Under the pieces are notes generated by a model. That model saw nothing but the letters and a program-made list of their open reading frames with translations, was not told where the DNA came from and did not search any database. 64,000 bases of DNA from Brachycybe producta (taxonomy: Eukaryota > Arthropoda > Diplopoda > Playtdesmida > Andrognathidae): NCBI GenBank assembly GCA_036925085.1, contig JAUPFP010000093.1, positions 65,001-129,000 on the forward strand. Reading direction: 5' to 3'. Positions 39,032 to 54,000 of this stretch are shown here, piece after piece (position 1 is the first letter of the stretch; each line of letters starts with the position of its first letter). Both the position numbers and the translations under genes were made by a program.

Positions 39032-42000
39032 AAAGATTTAACTTAGTATCACTTTACTAGAATCATTTTATTGAGCTTCTTTTCTCGAGACTAAGATCCA
39101 CATTCAAGAAGGAAAATTTAGCACATAAACTTCAACCTTAAAAACTCTAAACAGGGAGAACTTAAGATATGTCAACAGTTCGGAACCGGTAGAACTGGTT
39201 TTGCCAATTACTGAAACTGAAACTTTGCCAGTATTGGCGCAGTCACACTAGGCTGGTATAACAGTAGCTGGTGAAGTTGAACATGTCCAACTTTAGCAGC
39301 TACCAGCTGGTCATGTGACTTCTTTCCTGCTGCTACCAGTGTGCTACCAGCTAGTGTGAACCCTAAGTCGCTGGTAGTGGCACTAGTGGGCAGTTGAAAC
39401 TCCACTGCTTGGATTGGTTGGTTGTTAGATTTTGTTTTTGCAAGACGGTGACTGGACAAGTGTGAACCCAAAGCAGCTGCTGCTTGCTGTTGCTGCTAAT
39501 AGCCAACAGCAACCAGTGGCTTGTAAACCAGCCTAGTGTGAATGCGCCTTATAGGTCGAACTGATAAGAACAGGTTCCAAACTGAGTAGATTCCGTTCGG
39601 TTCTACCCTTCTCCACCTCTAACTAATCTGGTGCGCACATCTGCTAATGCATATTGAGAACCGGTTCTGATCCGCTTGTCGATCTTGACGAACCGGTTGA
39701 AATGCATTAGCAGATTTGCGCATCTGCGCTTAATTTTCTGCGCAAATTTGCTAATGAATATTGGGAACCGGTTCGTCAATATCCACGAACTGATCAGAAC
39801 AGGTTTCCAAAAAATCGCGAACCGATTAAACCGGTCACCTCTAAACAGGGTTCATACAAAGAAAAATCGTGTTGTTTTAAGTCCTCTTAAGCCCGGAGAT
39901 TTCTTTTATATGCTGGAACCTTACTCAGAGAGTTCAAGTTGAAGTGCTAGATTTTGTTTTCTTGAATTTGCACCTTGGAATAAGAAGACCATAATAAAGA
40001 TATTAAAAATTTACTGTTTAAATGTAATTTTTATGTAAGAGGAGGATTGTGTTTATTTATTTTTAATGGGTTTCTAGTCAGGACACGCACCCTTATAACT
40101 AGGGCTCGGATTTTTATGCAAAATATCAAAAGCAAAATATCTCTCAATTTGTGGCCCAAGTGCCAATTGTGAATTATTCCAACAATTATGCGTTTTTCTA
40201 ATGAAAAGGCTGGTTAGAGGCTAGATATCTAGTTACTATCAGTTGTCATCTAGAAGGTTCTAACCTCTAATTAATATTTTTAATTTTAAAAAAAAAATTG
40301 TTGTTTGATCTAATTTGGGAATGTTACTTGACAATTGGGCTCTTGGGCCAGAAATTGAGAAACAAAAATTCGAGCCCTACTTATAACCAACTTAAACAAA
40401 AAAGAGCCAAGAAAATTACAAAAATATTAATATTCGATCATAACTCAATCAATAATAATAATAATAATAAATTAAAACACAAACAAAACTAGATAAAATA
40501 TAATCAATAATTTAAAATTTAAACAAAATTTAATTTAACTAAAACTGAAACACAATATGGGAAGAAATAAAAGTTTTATTTAATTTTAGGTTTCGAAAAA
40601 GAAAATTTTTTAGAAATTTTGTGATTGAAAATAAGATTTCTGTATTTGTCAGTGCTAAATTGCAAAGTTTGCAATTTTAAATCTCTTTACAATTTGTGAC
40701 TGACGTTTCTACTAACACTTTGTGATGAGTTTGTGACGACAGCACAAATTACATTTTATTACAATTTGTGAAAAAAAAGGACCAAATATATTTTTTCTTC
40801 TTCTTCAATTCAGATGAAATTGTAGACTTTTTAAGTGAAAAAAGTTTACTTTTCGTTTTTTTTTCAATGGAATGTTCCATATATTGATTTGACCCGCTGC
40901 TTTTATTTATTTTTTTTCTCTCTCTCTCTCAAGTCTCGTTTTCAGTCTACATATCTTTCTTCTAAAACTAATTTTCATGCAACTATTTATTTAGTGTATA
41001 GGCCTACTTTCTATAGAAAAGAAAGAGAGACAGAAAAAGGGAAAAGAGAGAAGTAGAATTGAGGGGATGCGCAACATTTGACTCGCGAGCTATTCAGGAT
41101 AGGCTGAAATTTGAGGCCCACACAAGACCCTCACATGTAGAAAACTATGCCAAGATTCCATATACAGAAAATGAAAATATTTGACATGCAAAATACGCCA
41201 AAGTATATCAGATGTTTCAGATGTTCAAAAACGCCAAAGAAATTTCGCTTGCAGAAAATGCCAAGATCTCGCACGTTGAAAACGCCAAGAATCTTGGCCC
41301 AAGGTCTTTCATTAGAAAACACTAAGAACCTCACTCACACGTAGGAAATGCCAAGATCTCACTTGCAGAAAATGCCAAAGTCTCACATGTAGAAAACGCC
41401 AAGATCTCGCTTAAAGAAAACACCAAGAACTCACTTGCAGAAAATGCCAAGATCTCACTCACATGTAGGAAACGCCAAGTTCTCACTTGCGGAAAATGCC
41501 AAGTTCTCACTTGCGGAAAATGCCAAGATCTCACTTGCAGAAAATGCCAAGATCTCACTTGCAGAAAATGCCAAGATCTCACTTACATGTAGGAAACGCC
41601 AAGTTCTCACTTGCAGAAAATGCCAAGATCTCACTTGCAGAAAATGCCAAGTTCTCACTTGCAGAAAATGCCAAGTTCTCACTTGCAGAAAATGCCAAGT
41701 TCTCACTTGCAGAAAATGCCAAGATCTCACTTGCAGAAAATGCCAAGATCTCACATGTAGAAAACGCCAAGATCTCACATAAAGAAAACACCAAGAATTC
41801 ACTTGCAGAAAACACTAAGAACTCACTTGCAGAAAATGCCACGATCTCACGTGTATTAAACGCCAAGATACCATACGCAGAAAATGCAAAAATTTCATAT
41901 TCAGAAATGCCAATATCTCACATGCAACATATGCCAAAATATCACTTGCTAAAACGCCAAAATCCTGCCTGCAGAAAATGCTAAGATCTCAGTTGCAGAA

Positions 42001-45000
42001 AATGCTAAGATCTCAGTTGCAGAAAATGCTAAGATCTCAGTTGCAGAAAATGCCAAGATCTCTCGTGTTGAAAACTCCAAAATCTTTCATTAGAAAACGC
42101 TAAGATCTCACATAAAGAAAACACCAAGAACTCACTCACTTGCAGAAAACGCCAAAATTTCACATGCAGAAAATGTGGCTTAAAAAATATTCTGCTTCAT
42201 TGTGTGGATATCATGCCATATAAATGAAATATAATTTCTGTTTTCAGTCGCATTTTCTTTACCTAGGAGCTAGAATAAAAGAGAGATTAACACTGAATTA
42301 AAGCTTAACCAGACAAGAGCTAAATGTGTGCTACCAGCAAGTGCTAATAAGATAAAATACTTTTAAAATAAATGAGCTAAAAAAATTGAATTAGCTTAAT
42401 TACATAACTAAAAAAAATATAGTGCTAAACCACTAAAGAGCTGAACTTGTCAATAATTTGACCAAATAAGAACTAACCTTGACAACAGCTGACCTAAATA
42501 ATGGTTGTGTTCTTGCTAAATCAAAGGTTGTGCTAAACTTATCAACTTTTACACTAACCTTTCTATCAAAAAAATTCATTAATTTAGCACCAACTCTTAT
42601 AGAAATCATTAATAATTACTATTAAGTGCTAAACTAGACAGCTAAAACTTAACTAGAATTTAACCAAACAAACAAATAACTAAACTAAATAAAAACAAAT
42701 CTGGAATAAAAGCTAAACTGAACAAGAACTAATCTGAATAAAAGCTAAAAACTGACCTTTTATTTAAATTACTCTATACTTTATACCATTGGTATTATTT
42801 TTTTTAGCTCAAATTTGCAGAGTGGCTCATATCTAGAAAAGAGTGGATACCACTTTAGAATAGAAAAAACACTCGACAAAAAATTGTCTGAAGTAAATAA
42901 AAATTGCAATTCACTATTTTTTTTTTGTATTTTAGTACAGGTGTAAGATACACAGGTATCTTTATACAATATACAACATGTGTAGTTTTGAAAATAAAGA
43001 GTGAACTATTTACGATAATGTGTTATCTGGTAGGATATCTACCAGTATATATTTTTATATAGAAAAAATATATACTGAAATGTAATGCCATTTTACAGTA
43101 AATTTTGAATGAAAACCCCCCCACATTTCTACTGGTTGTTGTTGCTATTTCAAATAGGATTTTTTCTGTTCACAAAACTATATTTTTTTTGTGTGTATTT
43201 CTGCTAAAATAGGGTTATATTTTCAGGTTTTTTCATTTGATTTTGTTTAGGAGTTAGGAAGATCTGCTTCAAAATAACCTTAAAAACTATTTTGCTAGAC
43301 ACACACTTGATCAACATGACTTGTGATGTCTGCAATGTACTTAAGTCGTTCTCAACCTCTTTATGAATAAGAGCTATTTATAGTCTATTGGCTTTATGAA
43401 TAAAGGCCATGCAATATTTTTGCATGCTGGATGGTTGTTAGATTTCTCTCATTGGATAATGAAAATGATGAGGTGTTTTACTGAAATTGTCTGCCTGATG
43501 TAGGTTTTTTTTTTTCAGTTTGTCCACGTTATGCACCTCAGGCAGTTTTTATTGAATAGTGTACCTAATGCAACTTTTATTTACTTTGTTCACGTGAATC
43601 CGTGATGCAGCTTGTATTTACCACAAGCACACCTGATTCAGGTTTTATTGGATAGTGCACGAAGTTTTGATTGGATAGTGCACCAGAGGCATGTTTTTTT
43701 TTTTTGGATACCGGTAGTGCACGTTTAAAACCTTTTATTGGATAGTGCATCTGAGGCAGGTTTTATTGGATAGTGTAGGCCTACGTTTTAAAGCTATGTT
43801 TGGGTGGTGCACCTGAGGTAGAGATTATTGGATAGTGAACTTGATGCAGCTTTTATTTAACAGTGCAAATGATCTACATTTTATTGAGTATTGCACCTGG
43901 TGCAGCTTTTATTGACTGACAGCAAACATGTTTCAAGTTTCATTGAAGAGTGCTGGTTTTAAACATTTTATTGTATAGTGCACCTGATTCAGGTTTAATT
44001 GAATAGTGCACTTTTTATGGTTATTATTGGATAAGGCATTTGAGGCAAGTGTAACTGAATAATGCATTTGAGGCAAGTGTAACTGAATAATGCATTTGAG
44101 GCAAGTGTAACTGAATAATGCATTTGAGGTAGGTGTAATTGAATAGTGCATTTTAAGCAGGTGTAACTGAATAATGCATTTGAGGCAGGTGTTACTGAAT
44201 AGTGCACCTGATTCAAGTTTAATTGAATAGTGCACTTTTTATGGCAATTATTGGCTGGTGCATTTGAGGCAGTTGTAATTGAATAGTGCATTTTAAGCAG
44301 GTGTAAATGAATAATGTATTTGAGGCAGTTGTAATTGAATAATGCATTTCAGGCAGATGTAACTGAATAATGCATTTCAGGCAGATGTAACTGAATAATG
44401 CATTTCAGGCAGGTTTAATTGAATAGTGCACTTTTAATGGCTATTATTGGCTAGTGCATTTGAGTCAAGTGTAATTGAATAATGCATTTGGGGCAGGTGT
44501 AACTGAATAGTGCAGCTCCTGATCCTGCTTAAATCGAATAGTGTGCAGATTATGTATGACATTTGATAGTGCACCTCATAAGGCTTTTCTCTTGAATAGA
44601 GTGCATTTTAATTTGTAGACTATATAATACTTTTTAATAATGAAGATTATTATATTAGTGCACATAATGTAAGTATTACATAAATAGGCTCCACACAATG
44701 TATGGTTATTAGTTAAATATGAATAATATATCGCTTGAAGACATAATGCAATATAATGGTTTTTATTCTTTTAACTTATTGTGTTTGTTTGTTTATTACA
44801 TAAACATCCTGAGGACTTTGTAAAATTTAAGATCTCCAATTTTGATAACATTGATTATTATTTTTATTATTATTAGTAAAATGAAAGTAGAAGGTTGGTT
44901 TGCGTACTAGAAAAGAACTCGGAGTTTATTGGATTTCTCTCTCTCTCTCTCTTTTAAGCTCAGCTTTCATTTCTTGTGCTGAGTTGCTGGAGTTCAGACG

Positions 45001-48000
45001 TGTGTCATATTTCTCCTTCTAGTTTTCACCCTTCTACTCTTGTTATTTCAATATATATTAGCTTTAAATGCTAGTTTTATTATTATTTATGTAAGTTATA
45101 TTAGAATTCTGCTTTATTGACTGAGAGAAAGAGAAAAAAACCGCGATTTTCATTTCAACTGAGGTTTACATAATAATATTATTAACAATTTTTTAATTAT
45201 GGATGGCAATAGGGTGAGTTATATTTTAATTATTTTTTTTCTGGTATCAAAGGGTTAATTATTATAGAATATATTTAAATGTTAAAGTGAAAAAATAAGC
45301 TAATTTTTGTTCTTGTTTTTGCATAATTACTAGAAAATATGCACCAGTCATTATGTTGGTAGTAAGTATGCACATTGGTTAGAATTTTAGGCAATGTGCG
45401 GGAATGTCTTAAACAACAAGCTTTTTTAAAGCAACCCTTAATAATGCCTTAATGCCATTATCTAATAAAGACTTATTGTAATGATGGTAGGCATTACGCA
45501 CATTGTCTGATCATACTAGTTAATTTGCAAATCTACTGGTGAGTTGGTGATTTTCTACGTTGACTACTGAATATTTGACTAACATTTATAATGGACAGGT
45601 GCCTTTTTTGTTATTTTTTTGAGTTTTAGCTACAATAGATAGAATTTATACAAGAGCTAAACTTAGTAAGCACCAACTGTTCAATAGCTAAATTGGACAA
45701 GAGCTAAACTGTACAAGAACTAAATAGTCAAAAGCAACCAACAGGAATGAACTGTACAATAGCTACATTTTTCAAAAGCTAAACTTGACATGAACTGAAC
45801 TTTTCAAGAGCTAAACTGGGCAACAACTAAATAGTTCAAGAGCTAAACGTGACAATAAATAGTTCAAGAACTAATTTTTATTAGAGCTAAACTGTACAAG
45901 GAGCAATGGCAAGAAGGAGCAATAGCTAGAATGTTCAAGACTTAACTGGACAAGAGCTAAACTGGACAAGCGTTAAACTGGGCAAGAGCTAAACTGGACA
46001 AGCGCTAAACTGGGCAAGAGCTAAACTGGGCAAGAGCTAAACTGGGCAAGAGCTAAACTGGACAAGAGCTAAACTGGTCAAGAGCTAAACTGGGCAAGAG
46101 CTAAACTGGACAACAGCTAAACTGGACAACAGCTAAACTGGTCAAGAGCTAAACTGGACAACAGCTAAACTGGACAACAGCTAAACTGGACAAGCACTAA
46201 ACTGGACAAGCACTAAACTGGACAACAGCTAAACTGGACAACAGCTAAACTGGGCAAGCGCTAAACTGGACAAGCGCCAAACTGGACAACAGCTAAACTG
46301 GACAAGCGTCAAACAGGACAACAGCTAAACTGGACAAGCGCCGAACTGGGCAAGAGCTAAACTGGACAAGCTAAACTGGGCAAGAGCTAAACTGGACAAG
46401 CGCTAAACTGGACAAGCGCTAAAATGGGCAAGAGCTAAACTTGACAAAAAACCAATATGTACACTGGTACAGAAACCAATTGCACATTAGCTAAACTCTT
46501 CAAGAGCAAAACTATTAAATTAATTACACAAGAGCTAAAAGTCTTCAATAGATAAACTGTTTAAGAGCTAAATTGTTAAGAACCTAACTTGGATAAGAGC
46601 TAAACTGTTCAATAGCTAATATTACAAGAGCTAAGCTGAACAACAAATTAACATGTACAAGAGTTCTAAACTGAACAAGATGTAAACTAGAAAAGACAAA
46701 CTAGAAAGGAATCATTTCTAAAACTACACCCGATGTCTTCCTGTAATTGTTAAGTTCAGTGTTGCATTAGTCTGAGGGTGCATTTTTAAACAAATGCAGT
46801 TTGTCTGTTGCAAATGCAAATTGGATGCGTTTTTTTTGTGTGTTTCACATTGCGAATTCATGAATTAAAAGCGTAAATAATTAACTCTGAAAATAGATGT
46901 ACATTTGCATTACTGCTATAACAATTGATTGTAAAGCAATCAGTATTTATAACAATGCAGATGGCATGTGTTTGAGGAAATTTCTTCTAACAGTCAACTG
47001 TTATAGCAGTTAATATATATTAATTATTGCTATTAAAATTGAAATTTTTCATTTTGAAAACATTTTTTTAAGTCAAATTTAAATTATGTTTCAAAAACTA
47101 GAAGAGTAACTGAATGAATTTAGTTGAAAATAAACAGTTTATGGCAGTTTAAAAATGACTTAAGTTTAAATAAAAGTAAATTTATCACTTAAGATGGTTT
47201 TAAGCCCCTCAAACTCTGGATTATTCCGTCTTTTAGAAGCCAAATTAAAAAGAAGCTAGAAAGTGTTTTAGAAACTAGAATAGTTGGTGACAATCTTAAA
47301 AGTTTTTTCTTGATTGATATCTTTCAAAATAAACTTTTTATGACAAGTTTGAAAAATGGCTGAAAATAGTTTTTCATGAAATTTCAATTGGAAAAATCCA
47401 AAAAACGGGTCATTTTTCAAACTGAATTATAAAATTGTTTATTATTTAAGTTATTGCCATGAAAAAACTTTTAACATTATCTTTCACCATTCTAGTTTTT
47501 AAATCAATTTGAATTTTTTTGTAATGTTGTTTCTAAAAAAAACGTTCGCTTGACGTTTCTGCATCCAAATTTAAAAAAAAAAAACTTAATTGAGCTTAAT
47601 ATTAGCATCTACAGTGGCGCCATTCGGCGGAACAAAAGCAAAATAAATATCTAGTCAGGCTGCACCTTAAGTTATAAATTTACTCTTCTAGTTTCTAGAA
47701 CAGTTTTCTGATTGATATTGCTTCTAAAATGGCAGACTAACAATAGAGTTTTATTTTGATTGTTTGTTTTTTTCGTTCAATTTGCATATTTTTTTAATTA
47801 TTGTTTTTAGAATATTCTTTTGAGTCTGGAAGGTCGTGATTCCGAGGAGTTGGTCTTGTTACTCGAGGGCTATTACCGCCTACTGAGTAATCGCCCTTTG
47901 CCAGTACAACAGGAAAAGGATCGATGGTCCGAAGATGCTGGTGAGTCCATCTATCTCTTTAACCTCTAAGGGCCTATTTTATATTTTAATACTATTTTTG

Positions 48001-51000
48001 CATATCGAGCGGCGCGAGTAAAACGTTTTCTGCTTTATGATGAACAAGATATATTTTAAATTTCACACTTAGGAGCGGAAATTCCAAGTGCTCCGTTTTT
48101 TTAGAAACACCTTCTGAAAGAAATTCAAATTGTGTTTGATACTAGAAGGGTAAAGGAATTGAATGAGAATATTTTTTTATGATGGTATCTTTCAAAATAA
48201 ACTTTTTTTATGGCAGTTTGAAAAAGATAGTCTTTATTAAAGGTTTATTTTGAAAGATATCCACGCGAAAATAATATTAATTTATTTAGCTTGCCGTTCT
48301 AGTTTCTAATATACTTTTTTGCAATTTCTTCTTAAGGTGATTTCATTACAAAATGAGGACAAACTTTGAAAGTGCTTAAAAACTAGAAGGGTTTCTGAAT
48401 CACTTATGAGTATTTTCATGTTGCTATCTTTCAAAATAAACTTTTTATAGGCAAAAATTAAAAAAAAATTATCGTTTGCTCAAAGCATAAAAAGCTTATT
48501 TTGAAAGATATCAACATGAAAAGTGATTGGAGCTACCCTTCTAGTTTCTAAATCACATTCATGTTTCTCTTCATTTTGAACCTGAAAGACGGAATAAGTT
48601 ATGAATAGTTGATTTTTTTGAACTCTTAATTATTCTGGCTTTCAGAAGAGCGAAATTGAGAGAAACTAGAAAGTATTTTAGAAACTAGAAGCGTAGCCTT
48701 AATCACTTAATAGTATTTTTATGTTGATATCTTTAAAAATAAACTTTTTATGGACAAAACCTTAAAAAAATACTATCTGCTAAAATTTAGATTATTTTCA
48801 AAGTGACATAAAAAGTTTATTTTAAAAGATATCAACATAAGTTACCTTAAATGATTGAGCTACCCTTCTAGTTTTTAAAAAGCTTTTAAGTTTCTTTTAT
48901 TTTTGCTTCTTTTTCTTTTAACGCCCTTGGCACACAGACCACTTTTTGACTACAAAAGGAAATCGGGTTTTTGCCAAAACCGACCACAGTACCAACCACC
49001 TTCGACTTCATTTTGCAGTGGAAATCAACCACCAGATGTGGTTTTTGGTGCCAAAGACCATAGTGGTCAATTTTGACTGCAAAATGAAGTCGGAATTGTC
49101 GTCAAAACCGACCACCTTTGAGTATTTCCATTGAAAAATACATTGGAACCACAGCCCCAACACCTTCGACTTCATTTTGCAGTGGAAATCAACCACCAAA
49201 TGTGGTTTTTGGTGCCAAAGACCATAGTGGTCGATTTTGACTGCAAAATGAAGTCGGAATTGTCGTCAAAACCGACCACTTTTGAGTCTTTCCATACAAA
49301 AATACATTGCAACCAAAGTCCCAACCACCTTCGACTTCATTTTGCAAGTCAAAAAGTGGTCTGTGTATTTCAACTTTGAGTTTGAAACCACCTTAAAATG
49401 AATAATTTTTTTTATTGTTTCTGAAGATATAATCATTTTTCTTAAAATAAAACTGGACGTTTTACTAGCGCCATCTTGATATGAATGATATTTTTTTTGG
49501 TCAAAACCTCTTTTTTGTTGTTTTTGCTTATTTTTTGTTTTGTTTACTGTTGACATTTCTATGTAAATAAGACCATATATATTGAAGCAATATATTTCCT
49601 CCCCTGAAATATATTTTTTTCATGCAGCTTTGGTTGTCTGGCTGCAAAGGGGGTAAGGGACACCTACATATATATATTTATTATATTATATATTATAATA
49701 TTAAATATATAGAAAAAATATATATACAAGTTTGGACATTACAGGGTGTCTCACTATAAAGAAGAAAATGTTAAATATTTTAAAATTTTAAATAATTTTC
49801 GTTGAAAATTTTCTATATTTTTAAATTTTAAATAATTTTTGTTGAAAATTTTCTATATTTTAAAATTTTAAATAATTTTCGTTGAAAATTTTCTATATTT
49901 TTAAATTTTAAATAATTTTCGTTGAAAATGTTCTAGATTTTAAAATTTTAAATAATTTTCGTTGAAAATTTTTTATGTTTTAAAATTTTAAATAATTTTC
50001 GTTGAAAATTTTCTATATTTTAAAATTTTAAATAATTTTCGTTGAAAATTTTCTATATTTAAAATTTTAAATAATTTTCGTTGAAAATTTTCTATATTTT
50101 AAAATTTTAAATAATTTTCATTGAAAATTTTAAATAATTTTCGTTGAAAATTTTCTATATTTTAAAATTTTAAATAATTTTCGTTGAAAATTTTCTATAT
50201 TTTAAAATTTTAAATAATTTTCGTTGAAAATTTTCTATATTTTAAAATTTTAAATAATTTTCGTTGAAAATTTTCTATATTTTAAAATTTTAAATAATTT
50301 TCATTGAAAATTTTAAATAATTTTCATTGAAAATTTTAAATAATTTTCATTGAAAATTTTAAATATTTTAAAATTTTAAATAATTTTCGTTGAAAATTTT
50401 CTATATTTTTAAATTTTAAATAATTTTCGTTGAAAATGTTCTAGATTTTAAAATTTTAAATAATTTTCGTTGAAAATTTTTTATGTTTTAAAATTTTAAA
50501 TAATTTTCGTTGAAAATTTTCTATATTTTAAAATTTTAAATAATTTTCGTTGAAAATTTTCTATATTTAAAATTTTAAATAATTTTCGTTGAAAATTTTC
50601 TATATTTTAAAATTTTAAATAATTTTCGTTGAAAATTTTCTATATTTAAAATTTTAAATAATTTTCGTTGAAAATTTTCTATATTTTAAAATTTTAAATA
50701 ATTTTCGTTGAAAATTTTCTATATTTAAAATTTTAAATAATTTTCGTTGAAAATTTTCTATATTTTAAAATTTTAAATAATTTTCATTGAAAATTTTAAA
50801 TAATTTTCATTGAAAATTTTAAATATTTTAAAATTTTAAATAATTTTCGTTGAAAATTTTCTATATTTTAAAATTTTAAATAACTTTTCGTTGAAAATTT
50901 TCTTTATTTTCCTTGATTATTTCTGTCTTTCAGAAAGAGTAAGATGAAAAAGAAACTAGAAAGATAGAATAATCATAGTTCAAGAGGCTTTTTCACTTAA

Positions 51001-54000
51001 AAAAAATCACCTTATGTGATGGTCACCCTGTATAATGCGGGTTTTTGTTTATTTATTTTTTGTTTTGGCCCTTTTTTTGTGTTCAAACTGGACTAGGGCC
51101 AAGTTTTTTTCTTATCTTTTCTCTTAAATATTTTGAGACACCTTGTACAGTGTTTTTTCTTCTTCTAATTTTCTAATGAAATTTTTAATTTTTTCTAATT
51201 TAAATTTGCTTAACATATTTTAGGCCCAAATTCAAGAAGGAAACTTAGCACTTGAACTTGAATTCTCAATTCAGGCTTCCAATATGTAAAAATTTCTTAC
51301 CGGATACAAATGTTTTTTTTTCCTTGTTGGAAACTTGCTCAGATGAGAGTTTAAAGGTTGAAGTTTCAAATGAAAATTATCTTCTTGAATTCGGGCCTTA
51401 GCTGAATGTATTTCTCTTCATTGTGTTGTACACAACACCGTTTTAAATCTGGTTATTTCTATCCTTCAGGAGCAGCACCTAAAATTGTTTTAGAAACTAG
51501 AAGGGTAACCCAATCACTTAAGGGTATTTTTATGATGATATCGTTTAAAATAAACTTTTTATGTCAGTTTGAAATGGACCCAATTTTTTTTAAGTAGAAC
51601 AAATAATTTTAATTTTTTGTGTATAAAAAGTTTATTTTGAAAGATAATAAACATGAAAATATAATAAATATAAAACGGAAACACCGTTTTAAATCTTATT
51701 TCTATCCTTCAGGAGCAGCATATAAAAATGTTTTAGAAACTAGAAGGGTAACCCAATCACTTAAGGGTATTTTTATTATGGATATCGTTTAAAATAAACT
51801 TTTTATGTCAGTTTAAAATGGACCCAATTTTTTTTAAGTAGAGCAAATAATTTTAATTTTTTGTTTATAAAAAGTTTATTTTGAAAGATATTAAACATGA
51901 AAATATAATTTGGCAATTGTTGTCTCTAGAGTTGACACAGCCTTTGGATGCAACTATTTTTTTTAAAAAAAAAATATCGTATAAAATACGAGATTCTTGA
52001 CAACACTGTTGCTTTTATGAATAATTAAAATAATTTGCATAATGGGTTTTTTTGGTCGCGGAGTCTCAATTAAAATAACTAACATACATAATAAATGTAT
52101 ACAGCTTATTACATTATACATTAGTTATAATGTTATGGTTGCTAATATTAAAAATGCGCAAAGCTTTTTTTTGTTGTTGTTGTTTAAAGCTGAGTTTGCT
52201 GCTTAAAGCTTTGTTATATACAAAAGAATTTAATTTGTTGACTTAAATTTGGTTCCAGTCTGACTGATTATCTCGATTCATATCCTCTTTTTTAATGCAA
52301 ATTTATGCAAAAAAAATTTTGAAAAAAATGTTGGTGTACGTTTACATATCATTAGAGCACAATCTACCAAAAAAATATATATATAAAATCGGGTGGTTAA
52401 CATACGGCCCTTTTGTTAGCTCTTTATATTAGCAAACAAAAATAACCTTACAATTACATAAAGGTTGAATCTTTATGAAAGCTCATTTGCATATTTTAAG
52501 GAACTAATTTGAATACACACTTTATTGTTAGAGAGAGAGAAAGCTTTTTTTTACTTCGTTGTTCTCTCTTTGTTATTTTTTTTTCCTATTTGTAAATTGA
52601 CCTCATTTTTTTATGTTTTTTAATTAAATATTAAGTTTGAAATATTTATTAATCCAATTTAGAAGGTGCTCCGGATGATTATATACAAAAAATATGCAAA
52701 TTTTTTTTGTTTGCAACAAAAGTGAGCGAAACTTTTAATTTAGAAAGATAACAATATTAAAAGGTGTTTTTAAAATGGAAAAGTTTCACAAACTCTTCAT
52801 TATTCTGTCTTTCAGATGCAAAATGAAGAGAAACTTGAATATGTTTTAGAAACTAGAAGGGTAATACCTAGTACACACCTGATAATTTAAATGCATTTAA
52901 ATAATAAACGTGTTTTACAGAGCCCTGTGAAGGACAAACAAACAATATGTCGAATTCAATTTATTCAGTTAATTAATCTGAAAATATTGAGTTAATACTG
53001 AAATATAATATAATAAACTATTGACAAAATATTGAATTTAGTATTTCAATTTTTAAAATATTAATAATTAAAGTCAATTTTTATTTGGTACATATGTCCT
53101 TAACTGGATTCCGTATAATTCACCTAAACACATTTAATTTGAATTCATTTAACTCATGTGTGAGTACAAAGTATAAGTTAAATCACTTAAGGGTATTGTT
53201 TTTATCTTCATTATCTTTTAAAATAAAGTTTTTTATGTGATTATGAAAATGATTCAACTTTAAACAGACTATATTTTTGTAATTTTTTTGTCAATAAAAA
53301 GTTTATTTTGAAAGATTATCAATGCGAAAATAGTATTCTAGTTTCTAAAACACATTCAAGTTTTACACATCTAAGAGTTTGAGAGCTGTTTTTCCATTTG
53401 AACTTAATTCCTGCTTAAATTTTTTGAATATTCTTTTTATAAAAATTCACCAGACCTTTTTGAAGCCCACAAAAAAGTTCACCAGACCCCGTAAAAGCCC
53501 AGGAAACCCACAAGCTGAGCTTGATAAGAGATTTTGCAAAATTATGCTTGTCAGTATGTTTTATCTGTAGGTCTCTCTTATCTGTATGTCTTAGCTCTGC
53601 AATATTTGATTGAATGAATTTTGAGGTCACAAAAGTTTAAAAAAATTTCCAAAAATTTAAGATAAAAAAAAGCAAAAGAGAAAAGAAAAATTATCTTTTA
53701 TCCAATTTTTTTTTTCTCTTTTCTTTTGTATTTTGAGAGTTTGTTAGACCAAAAAAAAAAAAAAGAAAAGTTGACAATTTCGTTTTGTACGTGTCATGAA
53801 GTGATGATATTTGTTATGTGTGTCTAACATAAAAATTGGAAAAATATTTTTGAAAGTATGTAAAACAAATTTTCTAAGGGGGGGGTTGCTCTCTGGTTTT
53901 TCAACATTTTTCTTTTTTAAGATGGATAGGTTGAAACAAAAAATAAAATGTTTGCTTTCTAGAAGGGTAATTTCGTATTCTTGACATTTAAAAAGAACAC

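Noticed and set aside
41331-41984. Eight-residue-repeat frames on both strands
   Set aside because: Product of the 24-bp minisatellite; three overlapping frames are equally open.
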